Below are positions 41,988 through 51,985 of a DNA stretch of 64,000 bases, one piece after another. This stretch comes from Chara braunii. Lineage: Eukaryota; Streptophyta; Charophyceae; Charales; Characeae. A program made the translations under genes and the position numbers. Each line of letters begins with the position of its first letter. Within the stretch, counting starts at the first letter, position 1. The notes beneath the pieces were generated by a model that saw nothing but the letters and a program-made list of their open reading frames with translations, was not told where the DNA came from and searched no databases. The DNA lies in the NCBI GenBank assembly GCA_003427395.1, contig BFEA01000276.1:1165813-1229812 (forward strand). The letters are read 5' to 3'.

Positions 41988-42722
41988 CTAATAGGGGGCA
42001 ATCAACCATCCAATCCCCTCACGAGGCCAAACTTCAGAGCATGGACGAAAGTAATGAAAAAATGAAATTCGCCCTAGCTTCCGCAGTTTCCAACCGAGTT
42101 GCCTCCATGCTGACGAAGAACGGAAGTTGCCGCCGTAGTCGACAACCCATTCCTTGGTGCTGGTGTCTGCAGTCACCATCGCCAGCCTGTGTGCCTCCTC
42201 ACCCTCATCGTTGTTGTTGTTGTTGTTGTTGTTGTAGTTGTTGTTGTTGATTATAACAAATGTTGTGTTCTCCAGCGCTGTCCGATCTGCCTCCTCAATC
42301 GCTGCGTGCAAACCATCGGGCGTCATAAGCGTCCTCCCTACAAACCCTCCAGTGAGCCACCCCCCATCCCGCTCATCCAACCCGGAGGACCAAGCCTCCA
42401 TTATTTCACACGCATGACGACCCTTGCGAAAAAGGGCTTTGCAGGCCGCCAACTCAGCCTCCGCCCTCCGCCAATCAGTGTAAGGTTCAAGTCCGGGATC
42501 TAGCTCCTCCTCCAGCTCCTCCAGCTCCCTCATTATATCTAACATGAGATTCGAGCGGTGATCCACCCATTCGGCCAAGGGGAACGCACCCCCTTCATCT
42601 GCCCGCCGCTCCTGAGATCGTTGACTCAGCTCACCCACCGTCTCCTGCAGCTGCCGATGGGCCACCGCCAAGATGTCAAGCCATACTGCTGCGTGTAGTT
42701 GTAGTATCCCCTTTGAATCCAT
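41988..42722 (-). CDS. Unassigned ORF with Glu-rich helix and Asn repeat
   Basis: 244 codons from the ATG at 42722 (a GTG lies further upstream). N-terminal part is Leu/Ala/Gln-rich and helical-looking (LQLHAAVWLDILAVAHRQLQ), then MRELEELEEELDPGLEPYTDW, ACKALFRKGRHACEIMEAW, GGWLTGGFVGRTLM, and an Asn run encoded by a (GTT)n/(AAC)n microsatellite at about 42208-42255, followed by DEGEEAHRLAM. No family recognised and no signal peptide. An intact frame through a microsatellite in GC-rich sequence makes a real or recently real gene plausible; it could also be a captured or transposon ORF. Intron structure cannot be judged. Confidence 0.4.
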   Translation of the reverse strand: MDSKGILQLHAAVWLDILAVAHRQLQETVGELSQRSQERRADEGGAFPLAEWVDHRSNLMLDIMRELEELEEELDPGLEPYTDWRRAEAELAACKALFRKGRHACEIMEAWSSGLDERDGGWLTGGFVGRTLMTPDGLHAAIEEADRTALENTTFVIINNNNYNNNNNNNNDEGEEAHRLAMVTADTSTKEWVVDYGGNFRSSSAWRQLGWKLRKLGRISFFHYFRPCSEVWPREGIGWLIAPY

Positions 42723-43321
42723 CGCGCTTCTGATGAAAATAGTCAATACTCTGGCCGGCACTTCCCCTGTTCACTCGTCGTCCTCCTTCGGAACAGCCAC
42801 GTGACGCATGACCATACTGCCACGTGTCAGGTGCGTCAACAGGCCCAGCAACCTGGGAGAGAAAAAACCTTCCCAGATGTTGGTTGAGCCAGGTGCAACC
42901 GAGCCTCGTCGGTTGGCTGGCGCAGGATGCTAGCGCTAGCGCTACCGTCATTAGTCTGCTCTTATCACACTTTATTACCAATTTCTGCACTGCACTGCAC
43001 TGATGGTTTCTTTCCGAACAGAAGTGCGAGGACCTCTCCTGTCGCCGACTGACTTAGTCTCCCCCCTATCAGAATGTAGTTATGTAGCTTGTTTCAACAA
43101 ACAAGCCATCACACCAGGTATTTTCCCTTTGCCATAGACTGAATTGTAAGCTTCGGCTCCTCTAAAGTGATTGGCCTATCCAACTCCAGCTTTTACTCGA
43201 ATGAGATACAAGCATCAAGGTTCTTCCACATGTCACATGATAAGGATAAACGTTCATCAATATGACAATAGAGTCACCTCTTGGTCAGGACGACATTAAA
43301 GCACTCTACCACAGTTTCCAG
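42723..43321. other. No gene supported
   Basis: Contains the palindromic GCTAGCGCTAGCGCTA at about 42930 and a GCACTGCACTGCACTG run at about 42987. TCTGCTCTTATCAC near 42955 matches the GTGATAAGAGCA motif of the LINE tails. Confidence 0.45.
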
Positions 43322-43385
43322 GCTTGATTCATAAATGACAATACACATTATATATTGATTGGGGTTTCGAGACTAACATAATATG
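43322..43385 (+). repeat. 64-bp direct repeat flanking a Harbinger-like element (left)
   Basis: GATTCATAAATGACAATACA...GGGGTTTCGAGACTAA...ATAATATGG. A diverged copy lies at 44874-44937 (GATTCATAAATGACCATACA, then AGGGTTTCGTGACTAATAGA). The pair brackets the 1.43-kb element at 43424-44855. Confidence 0.8.
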
Positions 43386-43423
43386 GCCCTGGAATTTCCT
43401 TGTGGCTCTTAAGGGAAATTTGC

Positions 43424-44855
43424 GGCGTCGTTCCACTCATCCTTGGGGACCTCCCCCGAGGATGTTTCCTTGTGGCGTGCCCGCGGCCGTTTTCATACGG
43501 AAATTAGTGGCCGCGGGGTCGGTGGTCCTTGGTCCACCGTCTTTTGTCCGTGTGGAGGTGGCGTGGTCCAGTGACGTGTGGCGGGAAACGGCATGAGGCG
43601 GGCGAGGGGAAACAAAATTAACCCGGGGGGCGTCAACGTTTGAAATTCAAATTTCGAATGACGGCTGTGACGACGACGACGACGTGCGGCTGGCGGCGCG
43701 AAGACTACGTACCGCTGAAACTGGCTCAGCGGTGGTGTCACTTCCGTCCCCCGGCCGTTGCGAGTGCGCAAGCATCGTCGGGTGCGTCCATCACCGTCGA
43801 CCTTCACACATGTTGACTGCGCCTTGAAACACATTTCCATCTGTGGGACTGCATCCAGAGAAAAGGGGCCAGCTTTCGACGGATGTCTTCGGCTTCTTCG
43901 TTGGGTGTGGAAGGACGACACACACGGCAGCGGAGCGACGGGTCCATGTCCAGGTTGCGGTTATGGAGGGCAGCGAAGATGGTGGACGTCCGGGTTTAAT
44001 GCCTCTTGAGCTGCAGGCCGTGGAGGCGGCCGTGTCTACCGTTGTTCTTCGATGTCAGCAGGAGAGGGCGCTGGGTCGACTGAAGGAGCAGTTGTGCGAG
44101 CGTAGGTGGAGGACATTGATGCAAGCTCCAGACGATGGCCCCGATTACGTGGCGACCTCAAAGGCTGTTGTTCAGCTGTGCTACGCATTGGGTTGCAGAG
44201 TGATTCCTCGAGCGACGTCGAGATAGTGGATGAAGTGCAGGACAGGGAGCAGGACAGGGAGCAGGACAGGGAGCTGCCGGTCTGGTTAGTCGTCGATCCA
44301 TTCTGTCGCCGTTCTTGGAAGATCTCCTTTTGCGAGTCGCGACAGGGAGCAGGCCGACAAAACACACAGCACGACGATGAGGAGTCGCAGAGGCAGCCTG
44401 TGCGACACGTCGGTGCGGACAAGCATTCAAATTTTCGACCGTTGTCGACGATCGCCCAGCGCAGCAGACCGCATGACACCTGCCGGCGACGCCCGATTCA
44501 ACGGATGGAGGCCTCACGCGGACGGTGACCGTTTGGAGCCGTTGGGGTGCCGCCCAAACAGTGGAGGGCAGGGATGTCCGTGCTCCCGTTCGGTGGACCA
44601 CGTCTGGACCACCCTGAAACCGAAACTGTGCGTCGACGCATGTCTCCGCCGCTCCGAATTTCGCGCTTCCTTGTGCTCCGAGGGACCTCGGGAGGTCCCT
44701 TGGGGATTAGGAAAAATTGGTTGTAGCCACAAAGATGCCACAAAGAAATTTCCTTGTGCTGTTTTCACTTTTTTTTTCACGAATCGTCCCCGAGGACAGG
44801 TGGAACGAGCACTTCCTTGTGGATTTCGGATCCACAAGGAGTGTCTAACGAGGCC
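43424..44855. mobile_element. Harbinger-like element, 1.43 kb, internally deleted
   Basis: The left end GGCGTCGTTCCACTCATCCT and the inverse of the right end GGCCTCGTTAGACACTCCTT resemble the terminal repeats of the element at 46630-47087. Subterminal CTTGGGGAC, CCCGAGGA, TTCCTTGTGG and GGACAGGTGGAACGA motifs are also shared. Inside is GC-rich sequence with a short ORF but no DDE transposase core. Target duplication not clear. Confidence 0.55.
43963..44226 (+). pseudogene. Short ORF inside the Harbinger-like element
   Basis: 87 codons from the ATG at 43963: LELQAVEAAVSTVVLRCQQE, then ALGRLKEQLCERRWRTLM and a Tyr/Val-rich end. Immediately downstream a 12-bp unit GACAGGGAGCAG is repeated three times (44240-44275) in another frame reading DREQDREQ. 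An Arg-rich helix near the N-terminus fits the start of a Harbinger transposase exon, but this is a guess from context; no catalytic domain is present. Confidence 0.3.
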
Positions 44856-44939
44856 CTGAGCTTTGCTTGTTGGCTGGATTCATAAATGACCATACACATC
44901 ATATAGTGATTAGGGTTTCGTGACTAATAGAATATGGGT

Positions 44940-45280
44940 ATAGGTAGATTGTTTCTGTCTATTTCCGCCTGTTGGATATTGGGTTTCGTGCCTGTTTCCG
45001 CCTGTTGGATATAGATTAACAACATGAAATGGGTTTGTTGGATCCGTTTTCCAGCAAATACAAACCACAGCACTGTGATATACATCACAACATGGTTAGG
45101 ATTTCGTGTGATTGGATTGATGACTCAGTTGGGTTTAGAGTTTCTATAGATTAGATGGACAGGGCTGCCGGACCCGTTTCCCGACACATATATTCACACC
45201 TATGCACACGGACGTTGGACCTGATTTCCAGTGGATACATTTTTCATCATTGTACAGGGACGCTGGAAAAATTTGGCCGG
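44940..45280 (+). repeat. Cluster of diverged LINE-tail heads
   Basis: GTTGGATCCGTTTTCCAGCA (45034), GCTGCCGGACCCGTTTCCCG (45162), GACGTTGGACCTGATTTCCA (45211) and TGTACAGGGACGCTGG (45254) are + strand variants of one head motif, spaced roughly 50-130 bases apart. GCCTGTTGGATAT is also duplicated (44972, 45002). No gene. Confidence 0.55.
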
Positions 45281-45467
45281 CGCCCACGCCGGCTCTTCAG
45301 TCATCAAAGATAGAAAGAAATCACGCGCGCCTCAAGTCTACGTGCCCACACACTCTCTACTATAATCAACCACTCAATCAACGTAAACCATAAGCTCAGT
45401 CGCGCCTCGCGCGGTATACTTGGACTTTTAAACCAAAACTATTTTCCTGTCATTTGCAAAAACCAGG

Positions 45468-45493
45468 GCGGATACCCTCGTAAGGGTATTCGC
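45468..45493. other. Hairpin with ATACCCT/AGGGTAT arms
   Basis: GCGGATACCCT pairs with AGGGTATTCGC around a CGTA loop, one G-T pair. A second hairpin with the same core and YGTA loop is at 59715-59740. Rather than a terminator (this is nuclear eukaryotic DNA), it may be a tiny foldback repeat. Confidence 0.5.
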
Positions 45494-45617
45494 ACCGACA
45501 ACGGGGGCAAACCGCGGAACAGGACGCAGTAATCCCTCGTATTCCGTATTTAAAAAAAAAGGATTTCCCTGCGCGATGATCGCGCAAAAATTTCCCTCCC
45601 TCCAGCAGAACAAGAAA

Positions 45618-45767
45618 GAAGTTGGACCCGGCTCCAACAGGTGACACTCCCCACCAATACATGGAGCAGCCCAACAAATAAGCCCTCAATTCGGACGGTT
45701 CTCTTACCACCGCCGGAATAGAGGGCTTACATAAAGGGCTGTTTCCCCAGGAAAAAAAAAAGAAAAA
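45618..45767 (+). mobile_element. Truncated LINE 3' end / SINE copy
   Basis: GTTGGACCCGGCTCCAACAG, CTCCCCACCAATACATGGAG, then AGAACC... complement GGTTCTCTTACCACCGCCGG, AGAGGGCTTAC and an interrupted A run at 45752-45767. It is the + strand mirror of the copy at 13079-13229. Confidence 0.75.
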
Positions 45768-45811
45768 AGTTATGGCAACAATTATTTCTATGCTCGCTAA
45801 GGCGCGATCAA

Positions 45812-46330
45812 TTACCCGCCGTTGTGGGACCAGCCTCTTTCCAAAGGACGAGGGTATTCATGTAGTTGGGCGAGCCCTTCCCGATAACCTCCGAAATACA
45901 GTTGTGCAGAAAGTCGCACGTTCATGGAAAGTAGTTCGTCACAGCGGGATCCGATCACCTCATCTATTGCGTGCTGGGCTTGCTGCAAGTCAAACTGATG
46001 GTCTTTCCTTTCAAAGGAGCACCTTGCACGCCAGGCCAGCATCAGGATGTGCAGTTTTGTGTATGAGAACAGGTCGACTGCGAAGGGAGACCAGTGGGCT
46101 AGCTTGTGTGGATTCTTACCGAGCAAAAGGAGGCCCAGATCCCATGGGATGTGGAATGTCGTCAATGAGTGAAAAGTCGCGTCCCACCAGCGCCACAGCT
46201 GGCCTACCATCGGGTACACTGGGAGGCAGTGTTCGGGCGTTGCTCTGGCGGGCGGGGACGCTCACCTGCAGTCAGAGCGAATGAGGGACAACTGGGCCTT
46301 TCAGTTCCAAGTCTGTTCTTGACACCAACC
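45812..46330 (-). pseudogene. LINE ORF2 C-terminal fragment, different family
   Basis: Minus strand: EHCLPVYPMVGQLWRWWDAT (the end of a zf-RVT motif plus Trp cluster), FHIPWDLGLLLLGKNP, LHILMLAWRARCSFERKDHQ. The pattern WDL...LLLG, then a LAWRAR segment, is the usual ending of plant LINE ORF2 and parallels WDWRAILLGYHP in LINE copy 1, but the sequence is too different to be the same family. Upstream zinc Cys are partly lost to a stop near 46275. Confidence 0.6.
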
Positions 46331-46545
46331 AGTCTGGTGTGGGGAGACATCGGTGAACCCCTGTTAATTTCTTGATTCAACAGGTGAAGACGGCTCTCAG
46401 AGCCTATTCACACTACGACTTTCTGAATTATTTGTGGATGTAAATGAGGCCATGTAGATCGAGGTCCGACCGTAAATGTGTCAGGTCCATTAAAGATAGT
46501 GCTAGTGTGAGTATGCCCTCAGATAAGTCATATTTTTTTAAGTTC

Positions 46546-46626
46546 CCTTTTTTTTTTTTTTTGAAAACACCAGCGTTGGCCTACTAGAGGAAGTGATAAG
46601 AGCAGCTTCCGGTCGGTGGAAAAAAG
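46546..46626 (-). mobile_element. LINE tail fragment cut by a MITE
   Basis: T run 46548-46561, then GAAAACACC, and GGAAG...CTTCC pairing around TGATAAGAGCAG. The shared head is absent, probably displaced by the element that starts at 46630. Confidence 0.55.
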
Positions 46627-46629
46627 TTA

Positions 46630-47087
46630 GGTCGTCGTTAGACACTCCTCGGGGATGTGAAATCTCCAAGGAATTGTTCGTTCCACCTATCCTCGGGGAT
46701 GCAATCTGAAAAAAAAAGTGAAAACACTCGGAACGAAATTCCTCGGGCATTAGGAATTTCCCCAGCCATTTCTTCCTTGTGCCCAAGGAGCCTCGCGACG
46801 TCCCTTGGGCACAAGGAATCCACGTTTCACGGAGAGGAGAGGGCACATGGGTAGATAGACGTTACAGCCGAGAATCTCGATCGTGGCAGCACCCTATTGG
46901 CTGAAGGCCTGAAGCACAACTGTTTTTTCCCTTTTCTTTTTTTTTCTTTTTCTGACGTCAGTCTTAGGAATTGTCATCGGGCGACGTCCCCGAGGACAGG
47001 TGGAACGAAGAGCCCAAATTTCCTTGTGAACCATTAGGAATCTCTCCTATTGCCCGAGGATTTCAATAGGAGTGTCTAACGACGCCC
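46630..47087. mobile_element. Tourist/Harbinger-like MITE with TTA duplication
   Basis: Ends are GGTCGTCGTTAGACACTCCT and the inverse of GGGCGTCGTTAGACACTCCT, one mismatch in twenty. TTA at 46627-46629 is repeated at 47088-47090, the 3-bp target duplication usual for PIF/Harbinger elements. 458 bp, non-coding, with shared subterminal motifs such as CTCGGGGAT and GGACAGGTGGAACGA. Confidence 0.8.
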
Positions 47088-47101
47088 TTAGTGGAGTGGC
47101 A

Positions 47102-47300
47102 TTAAACCACTTGTATACGACCCCAGCCTTGTAGCGAAAAAATGACAAGTTGCCAACCCCGAAATTTTCACAGCTCGTAGCTACTGGACCACAATGGCTG
47201 GTGGCACTAGCCAAAAAAGAAAGAAGTGCGCCCCCGGCGGTTCGACAAACCTTGGTGCACAGTGAAGCGCCGCCAGGCCCGGGTGCTACTGGTGGTTTAA
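47102..47300. mobile_element. Short TIR element with TTAA ends, copy 4
   Basis: Left TTAAACCACTTGTATACGAC, right the inverse of TTAAACCACCAGTAGCACCC. Shares the CCAGCCTTG subterminal motif with the diverged copy at 15874. It lies only 11 bases from the previous element's target duplication, and CCCCCCAGTACCTTTCAC just outside looks like another end of the same family. Confidence 0.65.
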
Positions 47301-47515
47301 GCCCCCCAGTACCTTTCACAGCCATTTTGTTCCAATGTGGCCGTTATCGCGCTTGCCCGCCTGCCTGACAAAGTTGGCTGGCTCGCCGGAGGGACGAAAA
47401 AAAAGGACCGCAACTGCACCGTCTGTAGCAGAAATTGGCATGGGAAAACAGACTCAGAGGTACTCGTGCGACAGTTCGGCGGTTAGAGCTGCATACAAAA
47501 GCTTATCATTTTTTG

Positions 47516-47519
<4 letters not shown>

Positions 47520-47550
<31 letters not shown>

Positions 47551-47683
47551 GAAAAGTCCTTCGAAAACCCACTATCTCGGCGGTGGTGAGAGAACCGTCA
47601 GGATTGAGGGTTTCCCTGTTCGGCCGCTCCATCTATTGGTGAGGAGCTACACCTGTTGAGAACCGTGTCCAGCGTCCCTTTAG
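47520..47683 (-). mobile_element. Truncated LINE 3' end / SINE copy
   Basis: T run of 30, then CGGCGGTGGTGAGAGAACCG, GCTCCATCTATTGGTGAGGA and ACCGTGTCCAGCGTCCC. Same arrangement as 13079-13229. Confidence 0.78.
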
Positions 47684-47770
47684 AAACAACATGTAGCACT
47701 GAGAGAACCCTACACCTGCTGAGAACTGGGCCCAACGTCCCTTTAGAAACAACATGCGACACTGAGAGAA
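47673..47770 (+). repeat. Short tandem duplication of LINE-tail head, ~63-bp period
   Basis: GTCCCTTTAGAAACAACATG followed by ACTGAGAGAA occurs at about 47673 and 47737, with CACCTGCTGAGAACTGGGCC between. Confidence 0.75.
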
Positions 47771-47950
47771 TCATTTGTACGAGAGGGTTGTAACCTTTGT
47801 ATTCTCTACCCGGGGAATTCCCGTTTTTCCCTGGGGCTGCAGCAATCTCCCCACCCCTGTCGGAACACCCATTGTCGACAATAATATCAGCCCTGATAGG
47901 CAGCCCCCCNTAATTATTGATCAATTCGTTTATTCTTTTTCTTTTTCTGT

Positions 47951-48003
<53 letters not shown>

Positions 48004-48764
48004 CTTTTTTTTACTCTAAACTTCTGTTTGTTTTACCTTCAACTACCTTCTCCTAAGACTATCTAGAGGGGACCCCTGCAAGCATAGTTTTCCTCTCTCT
48101 GTGAAGGGGAGATTTCATGTTCCCCCTTGCCCCTAATGGTTAGGGTATAGGGTAAGGGCCGCCAGTGGGGGTCTGTATGTCAATCTGTTTTCTGTATCGG
48201 ATTCCAAAACCCTTATTTTGGTATCATTAATAATTTAAACCCGAAACCCTCCCTGAACCCTACTTGACTCCTGCGAGCAACGGCGCCACCTGTCGCGCGC
48301 GGCGGTCCCACACCCATACGCAGAGTAGTTTTTGGTGTTGGACCTCACGGTCGTGTCACGCAGGAGTTTCTTTTCGTCACCTTATGAAATACCAACTCCG
48401 ACCGTGCACGCGTGCTATACCTCTCGCGACTCCCTACGACAAGTTAGGGAACCCGCGAGGTACAACATTACCTCCACCTGCGGGCGTTGTCACCATCCCT
48501 TAGGTGGGCGTATCCCTGTTGAGCTACTGACCCACGTGCGAAGGCTTTTACATGCAATCGCAGAGGTAGGCCAGCCAAGGGTGTTTTCTCGATCGCCATA
48601 GCATAGGCATACGCGCGGTAGAACGCCTTAAGATTGACCCGTATGTCGAGCCCCACGGTATTAACTCTCAGGACCGACTATCTAATCAGGTCGACTTCTC
48701 GGACAGTCTTCCACGCTTAACTAACTATGACAATGACTCTATGTTCCCTTTGTTGACCTTATGA
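47771..48764. other. No gene; 40-base T run
   Basis: T-rich stretch 47940-48012 with 40 consecutive T at 47964-48003, but without the LINE-tail head next to it. 48260-48700 is GC-richer, with ACCTTATGAAA duplicated at 48380 and 48759, and no recognisable product. Confidence 0.5.
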
Positions 48765-48860
48765 AAATGCCAGAGTCGAACCCTTAGTGATCTCTCATTC
48801 TTCTCAAAAGAAGTCCCAGACAAATGACTTCCTAGGTACCGACTGGCCTACGATCCCATT
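48765..48860 (-). repeat. tRNA-like promoter boxes (SINE head)
   Basis: Minus strand: TAGGCCAGTCGGTACC as A box near 48850 and GGGTTCGACTCTGGC as B box at about 48770-48785. A cloverleaf with a proper T stem does not form, so this is tRNA-derived rather than a gene. Confidence 0.45.
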
Positions 48861-48864
48861 CACA

Positions 48865-48895
48865 AGTATATATATATATATATATGTATGTATGT
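48865..48895 (+). repeat. (TA)n/(TATG)n microsatellite
   Basis: About 10 TA units followed by TATG/TGTA units. Confidence 0.9.
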
Positions 48896-49924
48896 AATCA
48901 GGGGAGCTGACTGAGCGGTGGACCTCACTTTCACAATTGTCGTGTCCCTTTGCCCAAATTTCTCAGACGATCCCAAACTCAGAAGACAGCACAGATGTCC
49001 AACACCTGTGCAGATGCAAGAAACAACATACACACATACAAATGCAGACACAAAATGCGTTAGAAGCGTCAACCTTTAATCCATTCATAGCATGCCAGTC
49101 ACGCCCCAAACCCTTGAAAAGAACATTCCTTCCTAACCCTGACTCCTTTTACCCCGGCCCCATACATTTTTGAAGACTCCTGAGTGTGATTTGGACAATT
49201 TTGGCGTAGATACAGGGGAAAGATTTATCTGTTCCCTTCTTAGGTTTTGTCTTAGGTATGGGTATCAAGCCATGGTGGAAGTTGAGTCGGAGTTCTACCG
49301 ACCTGTTATCCAGAGATAACAAAATTGTTGTTCTTACGAATTCCTCCGTAACTCCTCCGAAGTGTCAAAACCTGTAGACACAACACAGCCCAAGAGAAAC
49401 TTAACATCTCTCTTCCTAACTGAAATCTAGAAAGTTTCCTTCTAGATTCTGTGTTTTCTGTCTGACTCCTATCTTTAACTAATCGTTTGGGTTGTTGCCC
49501 TTCCGCTTCAGGTAGTGAATAATAGTTCACCCCCCTTTTTACTGTCGCAGTAATTCTCCATATCCCTTTCACTATCTCATTCCTATCCCTTTTCTTGATT
49601 ATCCTATCTGAGTTCCCTTCCTTCTTCCAACACACATGAACACATCATCTATCCAATCTGTGGAAAGAATCTCATGAAAGGGATCAGACAAATGGATAAT
49701 CTCTCTCTAAGGTAAGATCTCACTTATCTCCTCTTAGTAGAATCAGAAATAGTTAGTTAGGACTGAACAATGCAGATTGTGGAGAAAGTTAGAGGTGGTA
49801 TGACACACCATTCAGGATATATGATATATCCACTTGTTACTGGAGCTTTGTTGGACAAAGGCAACTCAGTGGGCCTTGGCCTCTGTGTGCCAAACACATT
49901 TTAGCGGTAGGCTTATCATATGGC
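48896..49924. other. No gene supported
   Basis: The 109-codon minus frame (49635-49306) has no family signal and AT-neutral composition typical of chance. The end of the stretch leads into the satellite. Confidence 0.45.
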
Positions 49925-50870
49925 TAGCCACTGATAAGGCAGGTGTCCCTGAAACCTCACAACTTCTTATATCGGACCAGTCACTGATAAAACAGGATTC
50001 CCCTGCTACTCTTATCACTGACTAACCCTCAATAAGGAGGGTGTNNNNNNNNNNNNNNNNNNNNNNNNNNNNNNNNNNNNNNNNNNNNNNNNNNNNNNNN
50101 NNNNNNNNNNNNNNNNNNNNNNNNNNNNNNNNNNNNNNNNNNNNNNNNNNNNNNNNNNNNNNNNNNNNNNNNNNNNNNNNNNNNCTACTCTTATCACTCA
50201 CTAAGCCCTAGGATGTTCATTGATAAGGCAGGTGTCCTTGAAACCTCACAACTTCTTATATCGGACCAGTCACTGATAAGACAAGATTCCCCTGACACTC
50301 TTATCACTGGCTAACCCTCAATAAGGTGGGTGTCCAAGGTTCCTCGCTTACTCTTACCACTGAAAAGAATGTTAGGTTTAATCAGTGATAAGGCATGTGT
50401 CCTTGAAACCTNACAAATCTTATATCANACTAGTCACTGATAAAACAGGATTCCCCTGCTACTCTTATCAGTGGNTTNCCCTCNNTAAGGTGGGTGTCCA
50501 AGGGTCCTCGCTTACTCTTACCACTGAAAAGAATGTCAGGTTTAATCAGTGATAAGGCAGGTGTCCTTGAAACCTCACAAATCTTATATCANACTAGTCA
50601 CTAATAAGACAGAATTCCCCTGCTACTCTTATCAGTGGCTTGCCCTCAAGAAGGTGGGTGTCCAAGGATCCTTACTACTCTTATCACTGAAAAAAATGTT
50701 AAGTTGGTTAATGATAAGGCAAATGTCCTTGAAACCTCACAACTCTTATATCAGACTTGTCACTGATAAGACAGGATTCAGCTGCTACTCTTATAAGTGG
50801 CTTGCCCTCAATAAGGTGGGTGTCCAAGGGTCCTTGCACTTACCACTGACCAAGCGTAAGGCTCATTTGG
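49925..50870 (+). repeat. Satellite array, about 166-bp unit
   Basis: The unit start TGATAAGGCAGGTGTCCTTG (with variants) occurs at about 49931, 50219, 50382, 50548 and 50714, giving periods of 163-166. Each unit carries CACTGATAAGA and, about 25 bases on, its inverse TCTTATCAGTG, so each can form an 11-bp-stem hairpin. The open frame across the array is a by-product of the repeat. Confidence 0.92.
50045..50184. other. Assembly gap (N run) inside the satellite
   Basis: 140 N. The spacing of the units on either side (about 288) is not a multiple of 166, so the gap length is probably nominal. Confidence 0.95.
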
Positions 50871-51498
50871 AGTTAAGGCAGGATTTCCCTACTATTCTTA
50901 CCCCACACAAGTCTTATCCGCCGCTCAAGTCATCGCTTTCGATGACATTCGAGCCTAGAATTGTTGTTAGTTTAGAGACTTATTGCTGAATCAAATGTAC
51001 AATGAGCAAGATGATTGGCGTGATTTATGACAGTTGATTATGGCAACTCAAATCAAGGTACTCATCATCTGTTTGGATGAGATATAGAGAAGATGATCGC
51101 GAGAGGTCTGATAGTTTGTATCCATACCTCCAATCAGCGCCCACAACAAGATTGTTGTATCTAGAAGCAATCAGTTTCACACTCAATCACCCTTTTTCTC
51201 TACCCGCAATCCACGACTTTAAGAGTTTTGATTATGAGTCCCTAACCCTTATGATCATTGTCATGACCATAACCTGTATGAGACAGCATCTGGGTCGAAG
51301 CAACGTACCTTGTCATTCCCTGCCTCCAGAGTTCCGCCTGAACTCCGGCAGAGCTCCCGCAATCGCCCCGTTACATAGATCAATTGAGGAATGGGAGTCC
51401 TTTGTGCATGAACACTGATCTCAGTAAGCCATCGAAAAATACTATGTCTGACCCGTGTCCGATTCTGATTCATATCCTAGCATGTGATCTCAAATGAT
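50871..51498. other. No gene supported
   Basis: The 113-codon frame at 51077-51418 has no recognised motif. Just before the first (TAA)n tract, GCATGTGATCTCAAA resembles GCCATGTGATCCCAA before the tract at 55018. Confidence 0.45.
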
Positions 51499-51501
51499 AT
51501 A

Positions 51502-51542
<41 letters not shown>

Positions 51543-51553
51543 TAATAATAAAC

Positions 51554-51591
<38 letters not shown>

Positions 51592-51985
51592 CAAGGAACA
51601 TGAGAGCAAAATGATATCGAAACCCGGGCTGTGAGATCGCATAGGTGTCTAAGTAGGTATATACCAGCAGCAAACATCATGGTACTGAGCCTTCATCCAA
51701 ACTGAGCAATATAATAGAGTAATGAGCCAATGCTCAAGCCCTCAGGCCTATACTAACTCACTATTCATGGTCGCTCTTCTATGTTTGGCGCCCAATGCCC
51801 AATTTATACATCTTGCCTACCCTCCTATACTTGCACTCACGCAACAGGCCTACTGCGATAGTGAAGTCCCATCTATATGATGTCACTACTAGTGCAGACT
51901 GCAATTGTAAGCCGGTACGGTTTCTCTTCCCTCTTTTCTTTATTTTCTCTCTCTCGGACTGTGTCACTCTTAGTGTGTACGTGTC
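51499..51985. repeat. (TAA)n-anchored repeat unit 1
   Basis: (TAA)n at about 51499-51594, body with CAATGCTCAAGCCC and GGCGCCCAATGCC, then GTACGG at 51915, 321 bases after the tract, followed by a pyrimidine-rich tail. On the minus strand GGGTTTCGATATC lies next to the tract and resembles a B box. Confidence 0.7.

Noticed and set aside
48137-48160. Telomere-like GGTTAGGGTATAGGGTAAGGG
   Set aside because: Too short and irregular to be a telomeric array.
49925-50870. CRISPR-like regular array
   Set aside because: Units are long, contiguous and lack unique spacers; this is a eukaryotic satellite.
50549-50989. 146-codon + frame
   Set aside because: Entirely within the 166-bp satellite; repeats of the unit produce the repeated peptide.
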